A DNA stretch of 64,000 bases from Paractinoplanes atraurantiacus (GCF_900215205.1 NZ_OBDY01000011.1:62001-126000), one strand, 5' to 3'. Numbered from the stretch's first letter, positions 8,478 through 19,082 are shown. Notes: generated by a model from the sequence alone, not told the origin. Translations and numbers: made by a program.

Positions 8478-9380
8478 TCAGAGGCGGGCGAGGATGGCGT
8501 CGGCCAGGCGGGTGGCGGCGCCGGGGGCCTCGGTCAGGAAGAGCGAGGGCTCGGTGAGCTCGAGCTCGACCAGCAACGGGGCGCCGTCGGGGCCCGGGAT
8601 GAGGTCGATGCGGGCGTAGAGGAGGCGATTCGTGCCGCCGGGGATGTGCTCGAGGACGCGGGCGGCCACGTCGAGCTCGGCCTCCGACGGCGTGCGCGGG
8701 GTGATCTGCTCGCTGCCGGGGTCGATGTTTCCCTCGTCGGGGCCGGTCAGCATCGCGCCCTTGCGGATGGAGTGGCTGAAGGCCAGCTCGCCGTCGGGGC
8801 CGGGTGTGTAGATCAGGGCCGACTCGCCTTCGGTGTCCACGGCGGCGAGGTAGGGCTGGATCATCGCGATGCGTCCGGCCGCCTGGAGGCGGGCCACGTG
8901 GGCCTCGGCCAAGTCCTGCTGCTCCGGTAGGCGGTAGCGGCCGGTGTCCTGGCTGCCGGCGCTGATCGTGGGCTTCACAACCCACTGGCCGGTCGTGGGG
9001 GCCGTCCAGGTCTGGCCGGGCGCCACGAAGTCGGTGGGGGTGACCGGCAGGCCGGCCCCGGCGAGCTCGCCCAGGTAGCGCTTGTCGGTGTTCCACTCGA
9101 TGATGTCGGCCGGGTTGAGCAGGGTGGGTACGCTGCGGGCCCAGGCCACGAAGTCGGTGCGGCGCGGGACGTAATCCCACGGCGAACGGATCACGACCAG
9201 GTCGTAGCTCGCCCAGTCGGCCGCCGGGTCGTCCCAGCGGACGGCGTCGACCTCGGCGCCGCGCTCGCGCAGGGAGTCGCGCAGCGGGTGGTCGTCGTCC
9301 CACAGGTCGGGGAAGAGATCACAGGTAACGAGAGCGACCCGGGAGTTCTCCCGGGCCGCTGGACGAATAGAAGAAGTCAC
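8478..9380 (-). CDS. ATP-grasp domain protein of unknown substrate
   Basis: A 300-residue protein starting (GTG) MTSSIRPAARENSRVALVTC. The N-terminal half has the motifs DDHPLRDSLRERGAEVDAV and VVIRSPWDYVPRR, typical of the ATP-grasp subgroup that includes glutathione-synthetase-like and DcsG-like ligases. The centre has VKPTISAGSQDTGRY, and the C-terminus has LYARIDLIPGPDGAPLLVELELTEPSLF with the metal/ATP acidic residues. It should ligate an acid to an amine using ATP; the substrates are unknown. It is followed upstream by a small gene 9 bases away, probably co-transcribed. Confidence 0.82.
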   Translation of the reverse strand: MTSSIRPAARENSRVALVTCDLFPDLWDDDHPLRDSLRERGAEVDAVRWDDPAADWASYDLVVIRSPWDYVPRRTDFVAWARSVPTLLNPADIIEWNTDKRYLGELAGAGLPVTPTDFVAPGQTWTAPTTGQWVVKPTISAGSQDTGRYRLPEQQDLAEAHVARLQAAGRIAMIQPYLAAVDTEGESALIYTPGPDGELAFSHSIRKGAMLTGPDEGNIDPGSEQITPRTPSEAELDVAARVLEHIPGGTNRLLYARIDLIPGPDGAPLLVELELTEPSLFLTEAPGAATRLADAILARL

Positions 9381-9389
9381 TGGATCTTT

Positions 9390-9683
9390 CTACCGGGCCA
9401 TGCTCCGGCGCGACATCGACCGCCAAAGGTCGTTGCTGGGGCGCATCTGCTCCATGAGCTCGCGCTCCCACTCGTTCTCCACCTCGACGCCGGCGCTCTC
9501 ACACGCCTTGCGGGCGGCGCTGGTGTCGTCGGCGAACTGGTCGGACCACTCGCCGTCCTGGCCGACGAGGACAATGCGGGCACCACGCTTGCCGACGTAC
9601 TCGATGACCGCTTTGGCGCCACCGTGGCCGGCGGCGAAGGATTTGATCCCCGCGGTCAGTGTCGTATCGGAACCTTGAGCCAT
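9390..9683 (-). CDS. Conserved small protein of unknown function
   Basis: 97 residues starting MAQGSDTTLTAGIKSF. It has an N-terminal helix and AKAVIEYVGKRGARIVLVGQDGEW. The charged C-terminal half (EVENEWERELMEQM) ends in an Arg/Ser/Met-rich tail. I do not recognise the family. It is the upstream partner of the ATP-grasp gene (9-base gap, same strand), which suggests an operon. Codon bias (G/C at third positions) supports coding. Confidence 0.7.
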   Translation of the reverse strand: MAQGSDTTLTAGIKSFAAGHGGAKAVIEYVGKRGARIVLVGQDGEWSDQFADDTSAARKACESAGVEVENEWERELMEQMRPSNDLWRSMSRRSMAR

Positions 9684-9923
9684 GACGGGCAGCGTAAGCA
9701 GTGTTTCTGGGAGAACAAGCACCTGCGGTCTTGTTTTGTGAGGGGAATTACCTGCGGGTTTAACTGCTGGACACATTGCTATCAACTGATTCGCCCGATT
9801 TGAACCCATCAACGGGTTTCCATCTATTGAGTGACCGGCCGTAACCGAAAACCGGGTCATTTCGGGCGCGTTGTGCGACGGGTGTGACGCTGCGGTAGTG
9901 CTGGGACGCCCGGATACGGCGCC
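9684..9923. other. Lower-GC intergenic region upstream of the 97-residue gene
   Basis: No gene is supported. Notable are two direct copies of ACCTGCGG (9721-9728 and 9750-9757), a 6-bp hairpin AACAAG/CTTGTT (9714-9735), and a 6-bp hairpin around GAACCC/GGGTTT (9802-9819). A promoter-like TTGATA-N17-TAAACC can be read on the minus strand. These could form the control region of the minus-strand pair downstream. Confidence 0.4.
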
Positions 9924-9963
9924 GGGCGGGCCCCGGCAGCGGATTGCCGCCGGATGCCCGCCC
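9924..9963 (-). terminator. ctaB: Hairpin downstream of ctaB
   Basis: GGGCGGGC (9924-9931) pairs perfectly with GCCCGCCC (9956-9963), with an inner CGGC/GCCG stem. It begins 36 bases beyond the ctaB stop on the minus strand. No T-run. Confidence 0.5.
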
Positions 9964-9998
9964 GTGACGAGAACGAGATCGAGATCGAAGCTTAAAGA

Positions 9999-10940
9999 TC
10001 AGACAAGGGCGTCGACCGCGACCGCGATGAACAGGATCGTCAGGTACGTGATCGACCAGTGGAACAGCCGCATCGGCTTGGCCGGCTGCCCGGCCCGGGT
10101 GCGCTTCACCAAGAGGAACGCCTCGGCCAGGAAGGCCACGCCGGTCGCGATGGCCGTGAGGCCGTAGATGAGGCCGAGGCCCAGCGGCCAGGCCGCCAGC
10201 GAGGCGGCCACGGTCAGCACCGTGTAGAGGACGATCTCGAGGTTCACGCGGCCGATCGAGCGCACCACCGGCAACATCGGGACGCCGGCGCGGGCGTAGT
10301 CGTCCTTGTACTTGATGGCCAGCGCATAGAAGTGCGGCATCTGCCAAAAGAAGACAATGGCGAAAAGCGCCCACCCGACGGCGCCCACGTCGCCCGTGAC
10401 CGCGGCCCAGCCGATGATCACCGGCGCCGAGCCGCAGATGCCGCCCCAGAACGTGCTGGCGACGGTGCGCCGCTTGAGCCAGAGCGTGTAGACGACGTCG
10501 TAGTAGAAGATCGCGCCGGCGGTCAGCGCCGTGGCCAGCCAGTTGGTGAACACGGCCATCAGGGCGACGGAAATCACGGCAAGGGTCAGACCAAAGATCA
10601 AAACCGATCTCGGGGTGACGCTGTTGGCCGGCAGCGGGCGCCGCTTCGTCCGCCGCATCACCTGGTCGATGTCGCGGTCGATGTAGCAGTTCAGCGCGCT
10701 CGCGGCGCCGCCCGCCATCGCCCCGCCGATCAGCACCACGGCGAGAGTGCCCAGGTCAGGCCACCCTCCGGCGGCGACGATCATCGCCGGGATCGTGGTC
10801 ACCAGCAGCAACTCGACGATCTGCGGCTTGGTCAGCGCCAGGTAGGCGCGGAACAGGGCGATGGGATCACGACGCGTCGCCTCGGCGGTGCTCTCCCGAT
10901 TGCCAAGCTCCCGTTCAGAACCGGGACGCTCGGTGATCAT
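9999..10940 (-). CDS. ctaB: Protoheme IX farnesyltransferase (heme O synthase)
   Basis: 313 residues from MITERPGSEREL; an upstream in-frame start exists but runs into the promoter region. This UbiA-superfamily membrane enzyme attaches farnesyl to protoheme. Both Asp-rich sites are visible: NCYIDRDIDQVMRRTKRRPLP (about residues 93-113) and the second, weaker one around YKDDYARAGVPML. It has seven to nine hydrophobic helices. Heme O is the substrate of CtaA encoded nearby. Divergent from tkt. Confidence 0.95.
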   Translation of the reverse strand: MITERPGSERELGNRESTAEATRRDPIALFRAYLALTKPQIVELLLVTTIPAMIVAAGGWPDLGTLAVVLIGGAMAGGAASALNCYIDRDIDQVMRRTKRRPLPANSVTPRSVLIFGLTLAVISVALMAVFTNWLATALTAGAIFYYDVVYTLWLKRRTVASTFWGGICGSAPVIIGWAAVTGDVGAVGWALFAIVFFWQMPHFYALAIKYKDDYARAGVPMLPVVRSIGRVNLEIVLYTVLTVAASLAAWPLGLGLIYGLTAIATGVAFLAEAFLLVKRTRAGQPAKPMRLFHWSITYLTILFIAVAVDALV

Positions 10941-11020
10941 GCTCACGGACTGCCACCTTCCGGCATCGGCACTAGCCAACTCACGACCGTTGCCGGCAGC
11001 AGCCGGCGGCACGCTGGGAC

Positions 11021-11026
11021 AGCCTA
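11021..11026 (-). promoter_or_regulatory. Candidate -10 element of ctaB
   Basis: TAGGCT on the minus strand, about 80 bases upstream of the chosen ctaB ATG. No clear -35 box. Confidence 0.3.
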
Positions 11027-11128
11027 CGCTCAGCCATCTCCCCTGCTCTGACGACCCTTGCCGGGTGCATGGCGTCACACAGGACGTGTCCGCTCTCAGC
11101 GTATGGGCCTCGGGCGTTCCCCGGGCGA

Positions 11129-11152
11129 GGGTTTAACCCAAGTGGATAGGGT
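11129..11152 (+). promoter_or_regulatory. Candidate tkt promoter region with palindrome
   Basis: TAGGGT at 11147-11152 is a possible -10 about 48 bases before the tkt start. Just upstream is the 11-bp palindrome GGGTT-T-AACCC (11129-11139), placed where an operator would overlap the -35. Confidence 0.3.
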
Positions 11153-11200
11153 CAAGCTCAAAAGGGATTCCCAAAATCATGCCCGAGGAGCACAACCGAC

Positions 11201-13333
11201 GTGGCTGCCACAGATCCTGCTCTCAATTGGTCCGACCTCGACCGCAAAGCGGTGGACACTGTCCGGGTGCTGGCCATGGATGCCGTCGAGAAGTCCGGCA
11301 ACGGCCATCCTGGTACCGCGATGAGCCTCGCGCCGGCCGCATACCTGCTGTTCAACCGGGTCATGCGCCATGACCCCACCGATCCGCTCTGGGCCGGACG
11401 CGACCGCTTCGTGCTCTCCTGTGGGCACTCCAGCCTCACCCTCTACATTCAGCTCTACCTCAACGGCTTCGGTCTGGCCATCGACGACCTGGCCTCGCTG
11501 CGGCAGTGGGACTCGCTGACCCCCGGTCACCCCGAGTACGGGCACACCCCCGGCGTCGAGGTCACCACCGGCCCGCTCGGCCAGGGCATCGGCAACGCGG
11601 TGGGCATGGCCATGGCCGCCCGCCGCGAGCGCGGCCTGTTCGACCCCGAGACCGCCGCCGGTGACTCTCCGTTCGACCACAATGTGTACGTGCTGTGCTC
11701 GGACGGCGACATCGAAGAGGGCGTCAGCCACGAGTCGAGCGCCATCGCCGGCGTGCAGAAGCTCGGCAACCTCACGGTGATCTACGACGACAACGAGATC
11801 TCCATCGAGGACGACACCCGCATCGCCAAGAACGAGGACGTCGGCGCGCGGTACGCCGCGTACGGCTGGCACGTCCAGCACGTCGACTGGCGCAAGGGCG
11901 ACCCGTCCAAGGGCAGCGAGTACCACGAGGACGTCGAGGCCCTGCACAAGGCGATCGTCGAGGCCAACAAGGTCACCGACAAGCCCTCGTTCATCGTGCT
12001 GCGCACGATCATCGGCTGGCCCGCGCCGAACAAGCAGAACACCGGCAAGATCCACGGCTCCGCGCTGGGCGCCGACGAGGTCGCCGCGACCAAGGAGATC
12101 CTCGGCTTCGACAAGAACGAGACGTTCGCGGTCGCCGAGGACGTGCTCGCGCACGCACGCCAGGTGGTCGAGCGGGGCAAGGCCGCGCACGCCGAGTGGG
12201 ACACCAAGTTCCAGGCGTGGGCCAAGGGCAACCCCGAGGGCAAGGCCCTGTTCGACCGGCTCTCCGCGCACACCCTGCCCGAGGGCTGGGAAAAGGCGCT
12301 GCCCGAGTTCCCGGCTGACCCCAAGGGCCTGGCCAGCCGCGCCGCGTCGCAGCAGGTCCTCAACGCCCTGGCGCCGGTGCTGCCCGAGCTCTGGGGCGGC
12401 TCGGCCGACCTCGCCGAGAGCAACAACACCACGATGAAGGGCGAGCCGTCCTTCATCCCGTCGGAGTACGCGACGAAGGCCTTCCCGGGTAACGAGTACG
12501 GCCGCACGCTGCACTTCGGCATCCGCGAGCACGGCATGGGCTCGGTCCTCAACGGCATCACCGCCCACGGCCGCACCCGCCCGTACGGCGGAACCTTCCT
12601 GGTCTTCAGCGACTACATGCGAGGCGCCGTCCGGCTCTCCGCGCTGATGAAGCTCCCGGTCATCTACGTGTGGACGCACGACTCGATCGGTCTCGGCGAG
12701 GACGGCCCCACGCACCAGCCGATCGAGACGCTGTCGGCGCTGCGCGCCATCGTCGGCCTCGACATCGTGCGCCCGGCCGACGCCAACGAGACGGCGTACG
12801 CCTGGCGCGGCGCCATCGAGCACAACGACCGGCCGACCGGCCTGGCCCTCTCCCGCCAGAACCTGCCGACGATCGACCGCACCAAGTACGCGTCGGCCGA
12901 GGGCACCCTCAAGGGCGGCTACATCCTCTCCGAGGCCTCCACCGGCGAGCCCAAGGTGATCCTCATCGGCACCGGTTCCGAGGTGCAGTACTGCCTCGAG
13001 GCCCAGGAGCGCCTGGAGGCCGAGGGAACCCCGACGCGCGTGGTATCGATGCCGTGCCTCGAGTGGTTCTACGAGCAGGACACCGCGTACCAGCAGCAGG
13101 TGCTGCCGCGCGGCGTCAAGGCCCGGGTGACGGTGGAGGCCGGCATCCGGCAGAGCTGGGACCGGATCCTGGGCGAGGCGGGCGAGCCCGTGAGCATCGA
13201 GCACTACGGTGCGAGCGCCCCCGCCAAGATCCTCTTCGAGCAGTTCGGGTTCACCGCGGACAACGTGGTGGCCAAGGCCAACGCCGCCCTGGCCAAGGTC
13301 GGCGAGATCACCGGTCACAAGACCGGTAACTGA
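11201..13333 (+). CDS. tkt: Transketolase
   Basis: 710 residues, GTG start (VAATDPALNWSDLD) with GAGGAG about 11 nt upstream. It is a thiamine-diphosphate enzyme of the non-oxidative pentose phosphate pathway. Visible motifs: SGNGHPGTAMSLAP, TGPLGQGIGNAVGMA, the TPP/Mg motif SDGDIEEGVSHE, HSIGLGEDGPTHQPIE with its catalytic His, and the C-terminal fold. First gene of the cluster tkt-tal-zwf-opcA-pgl on the plus strand; tal begins 12 bases later. Confidence 0.97.
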   Translation: MAATDPALNWSDLDRKAVDTVRVLAMDAVEKSGNGHPGTAMSLAPAAYLLFNRVMRHDPTDPLWAGRDRFVLSCGHSSLTLYIQLYLNGFGLAIDDLASLRQWDSLTPGHPEYGHTPGVEVTTGPLGQGIGNAVGMAMAARRERGLFDPETAAGDSPFDHNVYVLCSDGDIEEGVSHESSAIAGVQKLGNLTVIYDDNEISIEDDTRIAKNEDVGARYAAYGWHVQHVDWRKGDPSKGSEYHEDVEALHKAIVEANKVTDKPSFIVLRTIIGWPAPNKQNTGKIHGSALGADEVAATKEILGFDKNETFAVAEDVLAHARQVVERGKAAHAEWDTKFQAWAKGNPEGKALFDRLSAHTLPEGWEKALPEFPADPKGLASRAASQQVLNALAPVLPELWGGSADLAESNNTTMKGEPSFIPSEYATKAFPGNEYGRTLHFGIREHGMGSVLNGITAHGRTRPYGGTFLVFSDYMRGAVRLSALMKLPVIYVWTHDSIGLGEDGPTHQPIETLSALRAIVGLDIVRPADANETAYAWRGAIEHNDRPTGLALSRQNLPTIDRTKYASAEGTLKGGYILSEASTGEPKVILIGTGSEVQYCLEAQERLEAEGTPTRVVSMPCLEWFYEQDTAYQQQVLPRGVKARVTVEAGIRQSWDRILGEAGEPVSIEHYGASAPAKILFEQFGFTADNVVAKANAALAKVGEITGHKTGN

Positions 13334-13345
13334 GGAGTAGTTGTT

Positions 13346-14482
13346 ATGGCAGACAGGCTGGCAGAGCTCTCCGCCCAGGGCGTGGCGGTGTGGCTCGACG
13401 ACCTCTCCCGTCCCCGGCTGACCACCGGCTCGCTGAAGAAGCTGCTCGACGAGCAGCACGTGGTCGGGGTGACCACGAACCCGAGCATCTTCCAGAAGGC
13501 GCTCTCGGACGCGGACGCGTACGACGCTCAGCTCAAGGACCTGGCCGCGCAGCGGGCCACCGTCGAGGAGGCCGTGCGCCTCATGACGGCCCGCGACGTG
13601 CGTGACGCCTGCGACGTGGAGCGCCCGGCGTACGACGCCTCCAACGGCCTCGACGGCCGGGTGTCCATCGAGGTCGACCCGCGCAAGGCGCACGAGACCG
13701 AGAGCACCGTGGCCGAGGCCAAGACCCTGTGGTGGCTGGTCGACCGCGAGAACCTCTTCATCAAGATCCCGGCGACCCTCGCGGGCCTGCCGGCGATCAC
13801 CGCCACGCTCGCCGAGGGCATCAGCGTCAACGTGACCCTGATCTTCTCGCTCGAGCGCTACCGCGCGGTGATGGAGGCGTTCCTGGCCGGCATCGAGCAG
13901 GCCAAGGCGAACGGCCACGACCTCAGCAAGATCGGCTCGGTGGCGTCGTTCTTCGTCTCCCGCGTGGACAGCGAGGTCGACAAGCGCCTCGACAAGATCG
14001 GCAGCGACGAGGCCAAGGCCCTCAAGGGCAAGGCCGCCATCGCCAACGCCCAGCTCGCGTACGAGGCGTACGAGGAGATCTTCGGCGGTGAGCGCTGGAA
14101 GGCGCTCGCGGCCGCCGGCGCGCAGCCGCAGCGTCCGCTGTGGGCGTCGACGTCGACGAAGAACCCCGAGTACAAGGACACGATCTACGTCGAGGAGCTG
14201 ATCGCGCCCGGCACGGTGAACACCATGCCGGAGTCCGTGATCAAGGCGTACGCCGACCACGGCGAGACCCGCGGCAACACGATCTCGGGTCAGTACGAGG
14301 CCGCCCGCAAGGTCTTCGCCGACCTCAAGGCCGTCGGCGTCGACTTCGACGACGTGGTCAAGGTCCTCGAGACCGAGGGCGTCGACAAGTTCGAGCAGAG
14401 CTGGAAGGAGCTGCTCGAGGGCGTCGACAAGTCGCTGAAGGCGGCGGCCACCGGCTCGAAGAGCCCGAGCGACGCAGCCTGA
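13346..14482 (+). CDS. tal: Transaldolase
   Basis: 378 residues, the length of the actinobacterial TAL type. Motifs: VGVTTNPSIFQKAL near residues 38-51, the Schiff-base lysine in ENLFIKIPATLAGLPAI, and LWASTSTKNPEYKDT in the C-terminal third. It transfers dihydroxyacetone units between sedoheptulose-7-P and glyceraldehyde-3-P. It sits 12 bases after tkt, so the two are co-transcribed, and it is followed by a strong hairpin before zwf. Confidence 0.97.
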   Translation: MADRLAELSAQGVAVWLDDLSRPRLTTGSLKKLLDEQHVVGVTTNPSIFQKALSDADAYDAQLKDLAAQRATVEEAVRLMTARDVRDACDVERPAYDASNGLDGRVSIEVDPRKAHETESTVAEAKTLWWLVDRENLFIKIPATLAGLPAITATLAEGISVNVTLIFSLERYRAVMEAFLAGIEQAKANGHDLSKIGSVASFFVSRVDSEVDKRLDKIGSDEAKALKGKAAIANAQLAYEAYEEIFGGERWKALAAAGAQPQRPLWASTSTKNPEYKDTIYVEELIAPGTVNTMPESVIKAYADHGETRGNTISGQYEAARKVFADLKAVGVDFDDVVKVLETEGVDKFEQSWKELLEGVDKSLKAAATGSKSPSDAA

Positions 14483-14487
14483 TCGAT

Positions 14488-14519
14488 GAGGGGGTCCACC
14501 GTCCGCGGTGGGCCCCCTC
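14488..14519 (+). terminator. Strong hairpin after tal
   Basis: A stem of about 14 bp (GAGGGGG, wobble, CCACCG / CGGTGG, CCCCCTC) with the tetraloop TCCG starts 5 bases after the tal stop. There is no T-tract. It probably separates tkt-tal from zwf-opcA. Confidence 0.65.
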
Positions 14520-14574
14520 ACCTCGTACCTGCTAAGACACCTGCACGACACCGAAAACTGGCAGGATGGATCAC

Positions 14575-16088
<1,514 letters not shown>

Positions 16089-16092
<4 letters not shown>

Positions 16093-17105
16093 TCGGGCTG
16101 TGGGACACCACCGGCAACGAGGTGGTGAAGGCGCTCGCCGCCGAGCGGCGCAGCGCCGGCGGTGTGGCGTCGGGCCTGGCCCTGACGCTGGTCGCCGTCG
16201 TCGAGGAGAAGAAGGTCCGCGAGGCCGAGGCCGCGGCCACGATCGCCGCCGCCGCGCATCCGTGCCGGCTGCTCATCGTGGTCCGCTCCGACCTGGAGGG
16301 CCGCAGCCGCCTGGACGCCGAGATCGTCGTCGGTGGCCGGCTCGGCCCGGCCGAGGCGGTCGTGATGCGGATGTACGGCCGTCTCGCGCTGCACGCCGAG
16401 TCGGTGGTCATGCCGCTGCTCGCGCCGGACGTCCCGGTCGTCACCTGGTGGCACCAGGACCCGCCGGACACGATCGCGAACGACTTCCTCGGCGTCGTCG
16501 CCGACCGCCGGATCACCGACTGCGCCCAGGCGAGCGACCCGGTGGCCGCGCTGCGGCAGCGGGCGATCGACTACGCGCCCGGTGACACCGACCTGACCTG
16601 GACCCGCATCACCCTGTGGCGGACCCTGGTCGCCGGCGCCTTCGACACCACCGAGGCCCGGGTCGTCGGCGCGACCATCACGGCGCCCGAGTCCGACCCG
16701 ACGGCCGCGCTCATGCGGGGCTGGCTGCAGTCCCGGCTGGGCATCCACCCGGCGCTGCAGCACACCGACCGCTCCCCGCGGATGCACTCGGTGAGCCTGC
16801 AGTGCGAGAACGGCGACACGGTGACGGTGACCCGCGAGGAGAACACCGCGCTGTTCAGCCGCACCGGCCAGGAGGACCGCTACATGCCGCTGCCGAAGCG
16901 GCCGGTCGGCGACGAGCTGGCCGAGGAGCTGCGCCGCCTGGACGCCGACCAGATCTACGCCGACGCGCTGGGCGCGATGGCCGGGGTGACCGGCCTCGAC
17001 CACAAGCCGCCGATGCGCGTGCACGTCTGGAAGGACCCGGCGCTCGCCGCCAAGGCGGAGTCGGAGGCCGGCGCGATGGCGGGCCCCGGCGGTTCGGCCG
17101 CGTAG
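16089..17105 (+). CDS. opcA: OpcA, glucose-6-phosphate dehydrogenase assembly protein
   Basis: 338 residues starting MIGLWDTTGNEVVKAL. Its ATG overlaps the zwf stop by 4 nt, so translation is coupled. The body carries the OpcA features PCRLLIVVRSDLEGRSRLDAEI, LLAPDVPVVTWWH and the C-terminal DADQIYADALGAM. OpcA is an allosteric partner needed for full activity of the G6PDH in actinobacteria and cyanobacteria. Followed by a hairpin and then pgl. Confidence 0.95.
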
Positions 17106-17122
17106 TTTTCCGAAAGTTCGAA

Positions 17123-17154
17123 GTGGGCCGTCTCCGTTCCGGAAGGCGGCCCAC
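17123..17154 (+). terminator. Hairpin between opcA and pgl
   Basis: GTGGGCCG (17123-17130) pairs with CGGCCCAC (17147-17154), with a short inner stem. GGCCTTTG follows. It may terminate part of the transcripts (attenuation) before pgl. Confidence 0.6.
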
Positions 17155-17174
17155 GGCCTTTGACAGGAGTGACC

Positions 17175-17915
17175 GTGAGCAAGACCTTGGTCGTGGTGGT
17201 ACCCGACGCCGACATCCTCGCGGCGACGGTGGCGTCCCGGCTCGTCGCCAAGATCGTGGACGCGCAGGCGGAGCGCGGCACGGCGAGCGTGGTGCTGACC
17301 GGTGGCCGCATCGCCGGCAAGGTGCTGCACACCCTGAAGGACCTGCCGGCCGCCGCGGCGATCGACTGGTCCCACGTGGACCTGTGGTGGGGTGACGAGC
17401 GCTTCCTGCCCTCGGGCGACGCCGACCGCAACGAGACCCAGGCCCGCGCCGCTCTGCTCGACGCGCTGCCGCTCGAGGAGGCCCGAGTGCACGCCATGCC
17501 CGCCTCGGACGGCCCGGACGGTGACGACGCCGAGGCGGCCGCCGCCCGGTACGCGGGCGAGCTGCGCCTGGGCGGGGCCGACGTGCCGCCGTTCGACGTG
17601 CTGATGCTCGGCGTCGGCGAGGACGGCCACGTGGCCTCGCTCTTCCCCGAGCACCCGGTGCTCAACGAGACCGGCACGACCGCGGCCGTGCACAACAGCC
17701 CGAAACCGCCGCCGACCCGGATCACGCTGACCATGCCGACGATCCAGAGCGCCGACGAGGTGTGGCTGATCGCGGCCGGCCCCGACAAGACCGAGTCGGT
17801 CGGCAAGGCCCTCAACGGCGACAAGCTGCTGCCGGCCGCGCACGCCACCGGCGCCTCGAAGACGTACTGGCTGCTCGACAAGGCGGCCGCGGCGAACGTG
17901 GCCGCGAAGAGCTGA
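17175..17915 (+). CDS. pgl: 6-phosphogluconolactonase
   Basis: 246 residues. The GTG at 17175 (VSKTLVVVVPDAD) is preceded by AGGAG at 5 nt, so it is preferred over in-frame GTG/TTG codons at 17169/17160. Motifs: VVLTGGRIAGKVLHTL, the WWGDERFLPSGDADRNE active-site segment, and MLGVGEDGHVASLFPEHP. It hydrolyses 6-phosphogluconolactone, the G6PDH product. Last gene of the pentose-phosphate cluster. Confidence 0.95.
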   Translation: MSKTLVVVVPDADILAATVASRLVAKIVDAQAERGTASVVLTGGRIAGKVLHTLKDLPAAAAIDWSHVDLWWGDERFLPSGDADRNETQARAALLDALPLEEARVHAMPASDGPDGDDAEAAAARYAGELRLGGADVPPFDVLMLGVGEDGHVASLFPEHPVLNETGTTAAVHNSPKPPPTRITLTMPTIQSADEVWLIAAGPDKTESVGKALNGDKLLPAAHATGASKTYWLLDKAAAANVAAKS

Positions 17916-17927
17916 AAGACTGCCCGA

Positions 17928-17960
17928 AGGTGCGGCGCCGAGCCGAATCGGCGCCCACCT
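17928..17960 (+). terminator. Terminator-like hairpin of pgl
   Basis: The stem is AGGTG, bulged C, GGCGCCGA (17928-17941) pairing with TCGGCGCC, CACCT (17948-17960): 13 bp with loop GCCGAA. There is no clear T-run. It begins 13 bases after the pgl stop. Confidence 0.65.
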
Positions 17961-17996
17961 GCAGGGCGTGAGCCAGGCCACGCGGCCGGTGAACCC

Positions 17997-18002
17997 TAGA
18001 CT
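17997..18002 (+). promoter_or_regulatory. -10 element of a leaderless promoter
   Basis: TAGACT, then 7 nt, then the GTG at 18010: the actinobacterial leaderless arrangement. It decides the start of the acetyltransferase. Confidence 0.55.
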
Positions 18003-18009
18003 GCGGATC

Positions 18010-18606
18010 GTGCAGCCAAAGATCCGCGCCTACCGGCCCAGCGACCTCGACTCCATCTACGACATCTGCGTGCGCACGGCCGACGCCGGCGGCGACGCCC
18101 GCGGCCAGAACAGCTCCGACCGGCTGGTCGGTGACATCTTCGCCGCGCCCTACGTCGTGCTGGAGCCCGAGCGGGCATATGTGCTGGACGACGGCGAGGG
18201 CACGGCGGTCGGCTACGTCCTCGGCACGAAGGACACCGCGGACTTCGTCAAGCGTTACCGCGACGAGTGGCTCCCGGCGACCGAGGGACGCTACGGCGAC
18301 GACCCTCGCGACCAGATGTGGCTGAGCCTGCACCACAACCCGGAACGCATGATCATCCCGGCGCTGGCCGACTATCCCGCCCACCTGCACATCGACCTGC
18401 TGCCGGAATGGCAGGGCAAGGGCTTCGGCCGGGGCCTGATGGCGGCCTTCCTCGACGGTCTGCGCGCGGCCGGCGTGGACCGGGTGCATCTGGGGATGAA
18501 CCCGGCCAACACCGGGGCGCGCGTCTTCTACGAGCGGCTGGGCTTCACCGAACTCACGGTGCCCGGCGCCGAGAACGTGACCTATATGGGCCGCTCGACC
18601 TTTTAG
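18010..18606 (+). CDS. GNAT family N-acetyltransferase
   Basis: 198 residues from GTG (VQPKIRAYRPSDLDSIYD). The start is set by a TAGACT-7nt-GTG leaderless promoter, so an in-frame GTG at 17968 is rejected. The GNAT acetyl-CoA loop is QGKGFGRGLMAAFL (R/Q-x-x-G-x-G), followed by VHLGMNPANTGARVFYERLGFTEL. The N-terminal half (TADAGGDARGQNSSDRL) resembles acetyltransferases found fused to or near O-GlcNAcase-type enzymes. The substrate is unknown. Its stop codon overlaps the convergent rbpA stop by 4 bases. Confidence 0.88.
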   Translation: MQPKIRAYRPSDLDSIYDICVRTADAGGDARGQNSSDRLVGDIFAAPYVVLEPERAYVLDDGEGTAVGYVLGTKDTADFVKRYRDEWLPATEGRYGDDPRDQMWLSLHHNPERMIIPALADYPAHLHIDLLPEWQGKGFGRGLMAAFLDGLRAAGVDRVHLGMNPANTGARVFYERLGFTELTVPGAENVTYMGRSTF

Positions 18607-18947
18607 TCTCGGCCGCGGCGCTGGCGCACCTTGGCCAGCGCCTCTTCCAGGATCTTGGCGCCGTCCTCGTCGGAGCGGCGCTCCTTGACGTACGCCAGAT
18701 GCGATTTGTACGGCTCGGAGCGCAGCCGGCCGGGCGGGTTCTTGCCGTCGAGGCCGGCGGGCTGGCCGCAGCGCGGGCAGTCCCACGTCTCCGGCGGGGA
18801 CGCCTCAGCGGCGAACAAGATGTCGCTGATGTGCCCGGCGGAGCAGAAGTAGGTCACCTCCCGGCGGGGTGCGGGCTCGGTACGCTCGTCGGGGCGCATC
18901 GGGGACGAGCCGACTCGGCTGCCGCGGATGGCGCTGCCACTGGACAC
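18603..18947 (-). CDS. rbpA: RNA polymerase-binding protein RbpA
   Basis: About 114 residues, GTG start (VSSGSAIRGSRVGSSPM) with AGGAG 8 nt upstream. The structured core has YFCSAGHISDILF and WDCPRCGQPAGLDG (zinc-type Cys pairs), followed by the C-terminal sigma-interaction region PYKSHLAYVKERRSDEDG. RbpA is actinobacteria-specific and activates transcription with the housekeeping sigma factor. Its stop codon overlaps the convergent acetyltransferase stop. Confidence 0.95.
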   Translation of the reverse strand: MSSGSAIRGSRVGSSPMRPDERTEPAPRREVTYFCSAGHISDILFAAEASPPETWDCPRCGQPAGLDGKNPPGRLRSEPYKSHLAYVKERRSDEDGAKILEEALAKVRQRRGRD

Positions 18948-19007
18948 GGACGTCACTCCTGTCTCGGACGAAACCAACGTCTCGGTGCGAAACGAACCAA
19001 AACAAAC

Positions 19008-19038
19008 GCCGCGCGCCCGGCAGAACCGGACGCGCGGC
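19008..19038 (-). terminator. Intrinsic terminator downstream of secG
   Basis: GCCGCGCG and CGCGCGGC form an 8-bp stem extended by CCGG/CCGG around loop CAGAA. Read on the minus strand it is followed by GTTTGTTTTGG, a good T-tract. It lies 45 bases beyond the secG stop. Confidence 0.85.
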
Positions 19039-19082
19039 AGATTCTACGACTATTACGCTCCGTCAGGAAGCGTGCCTGGCTA

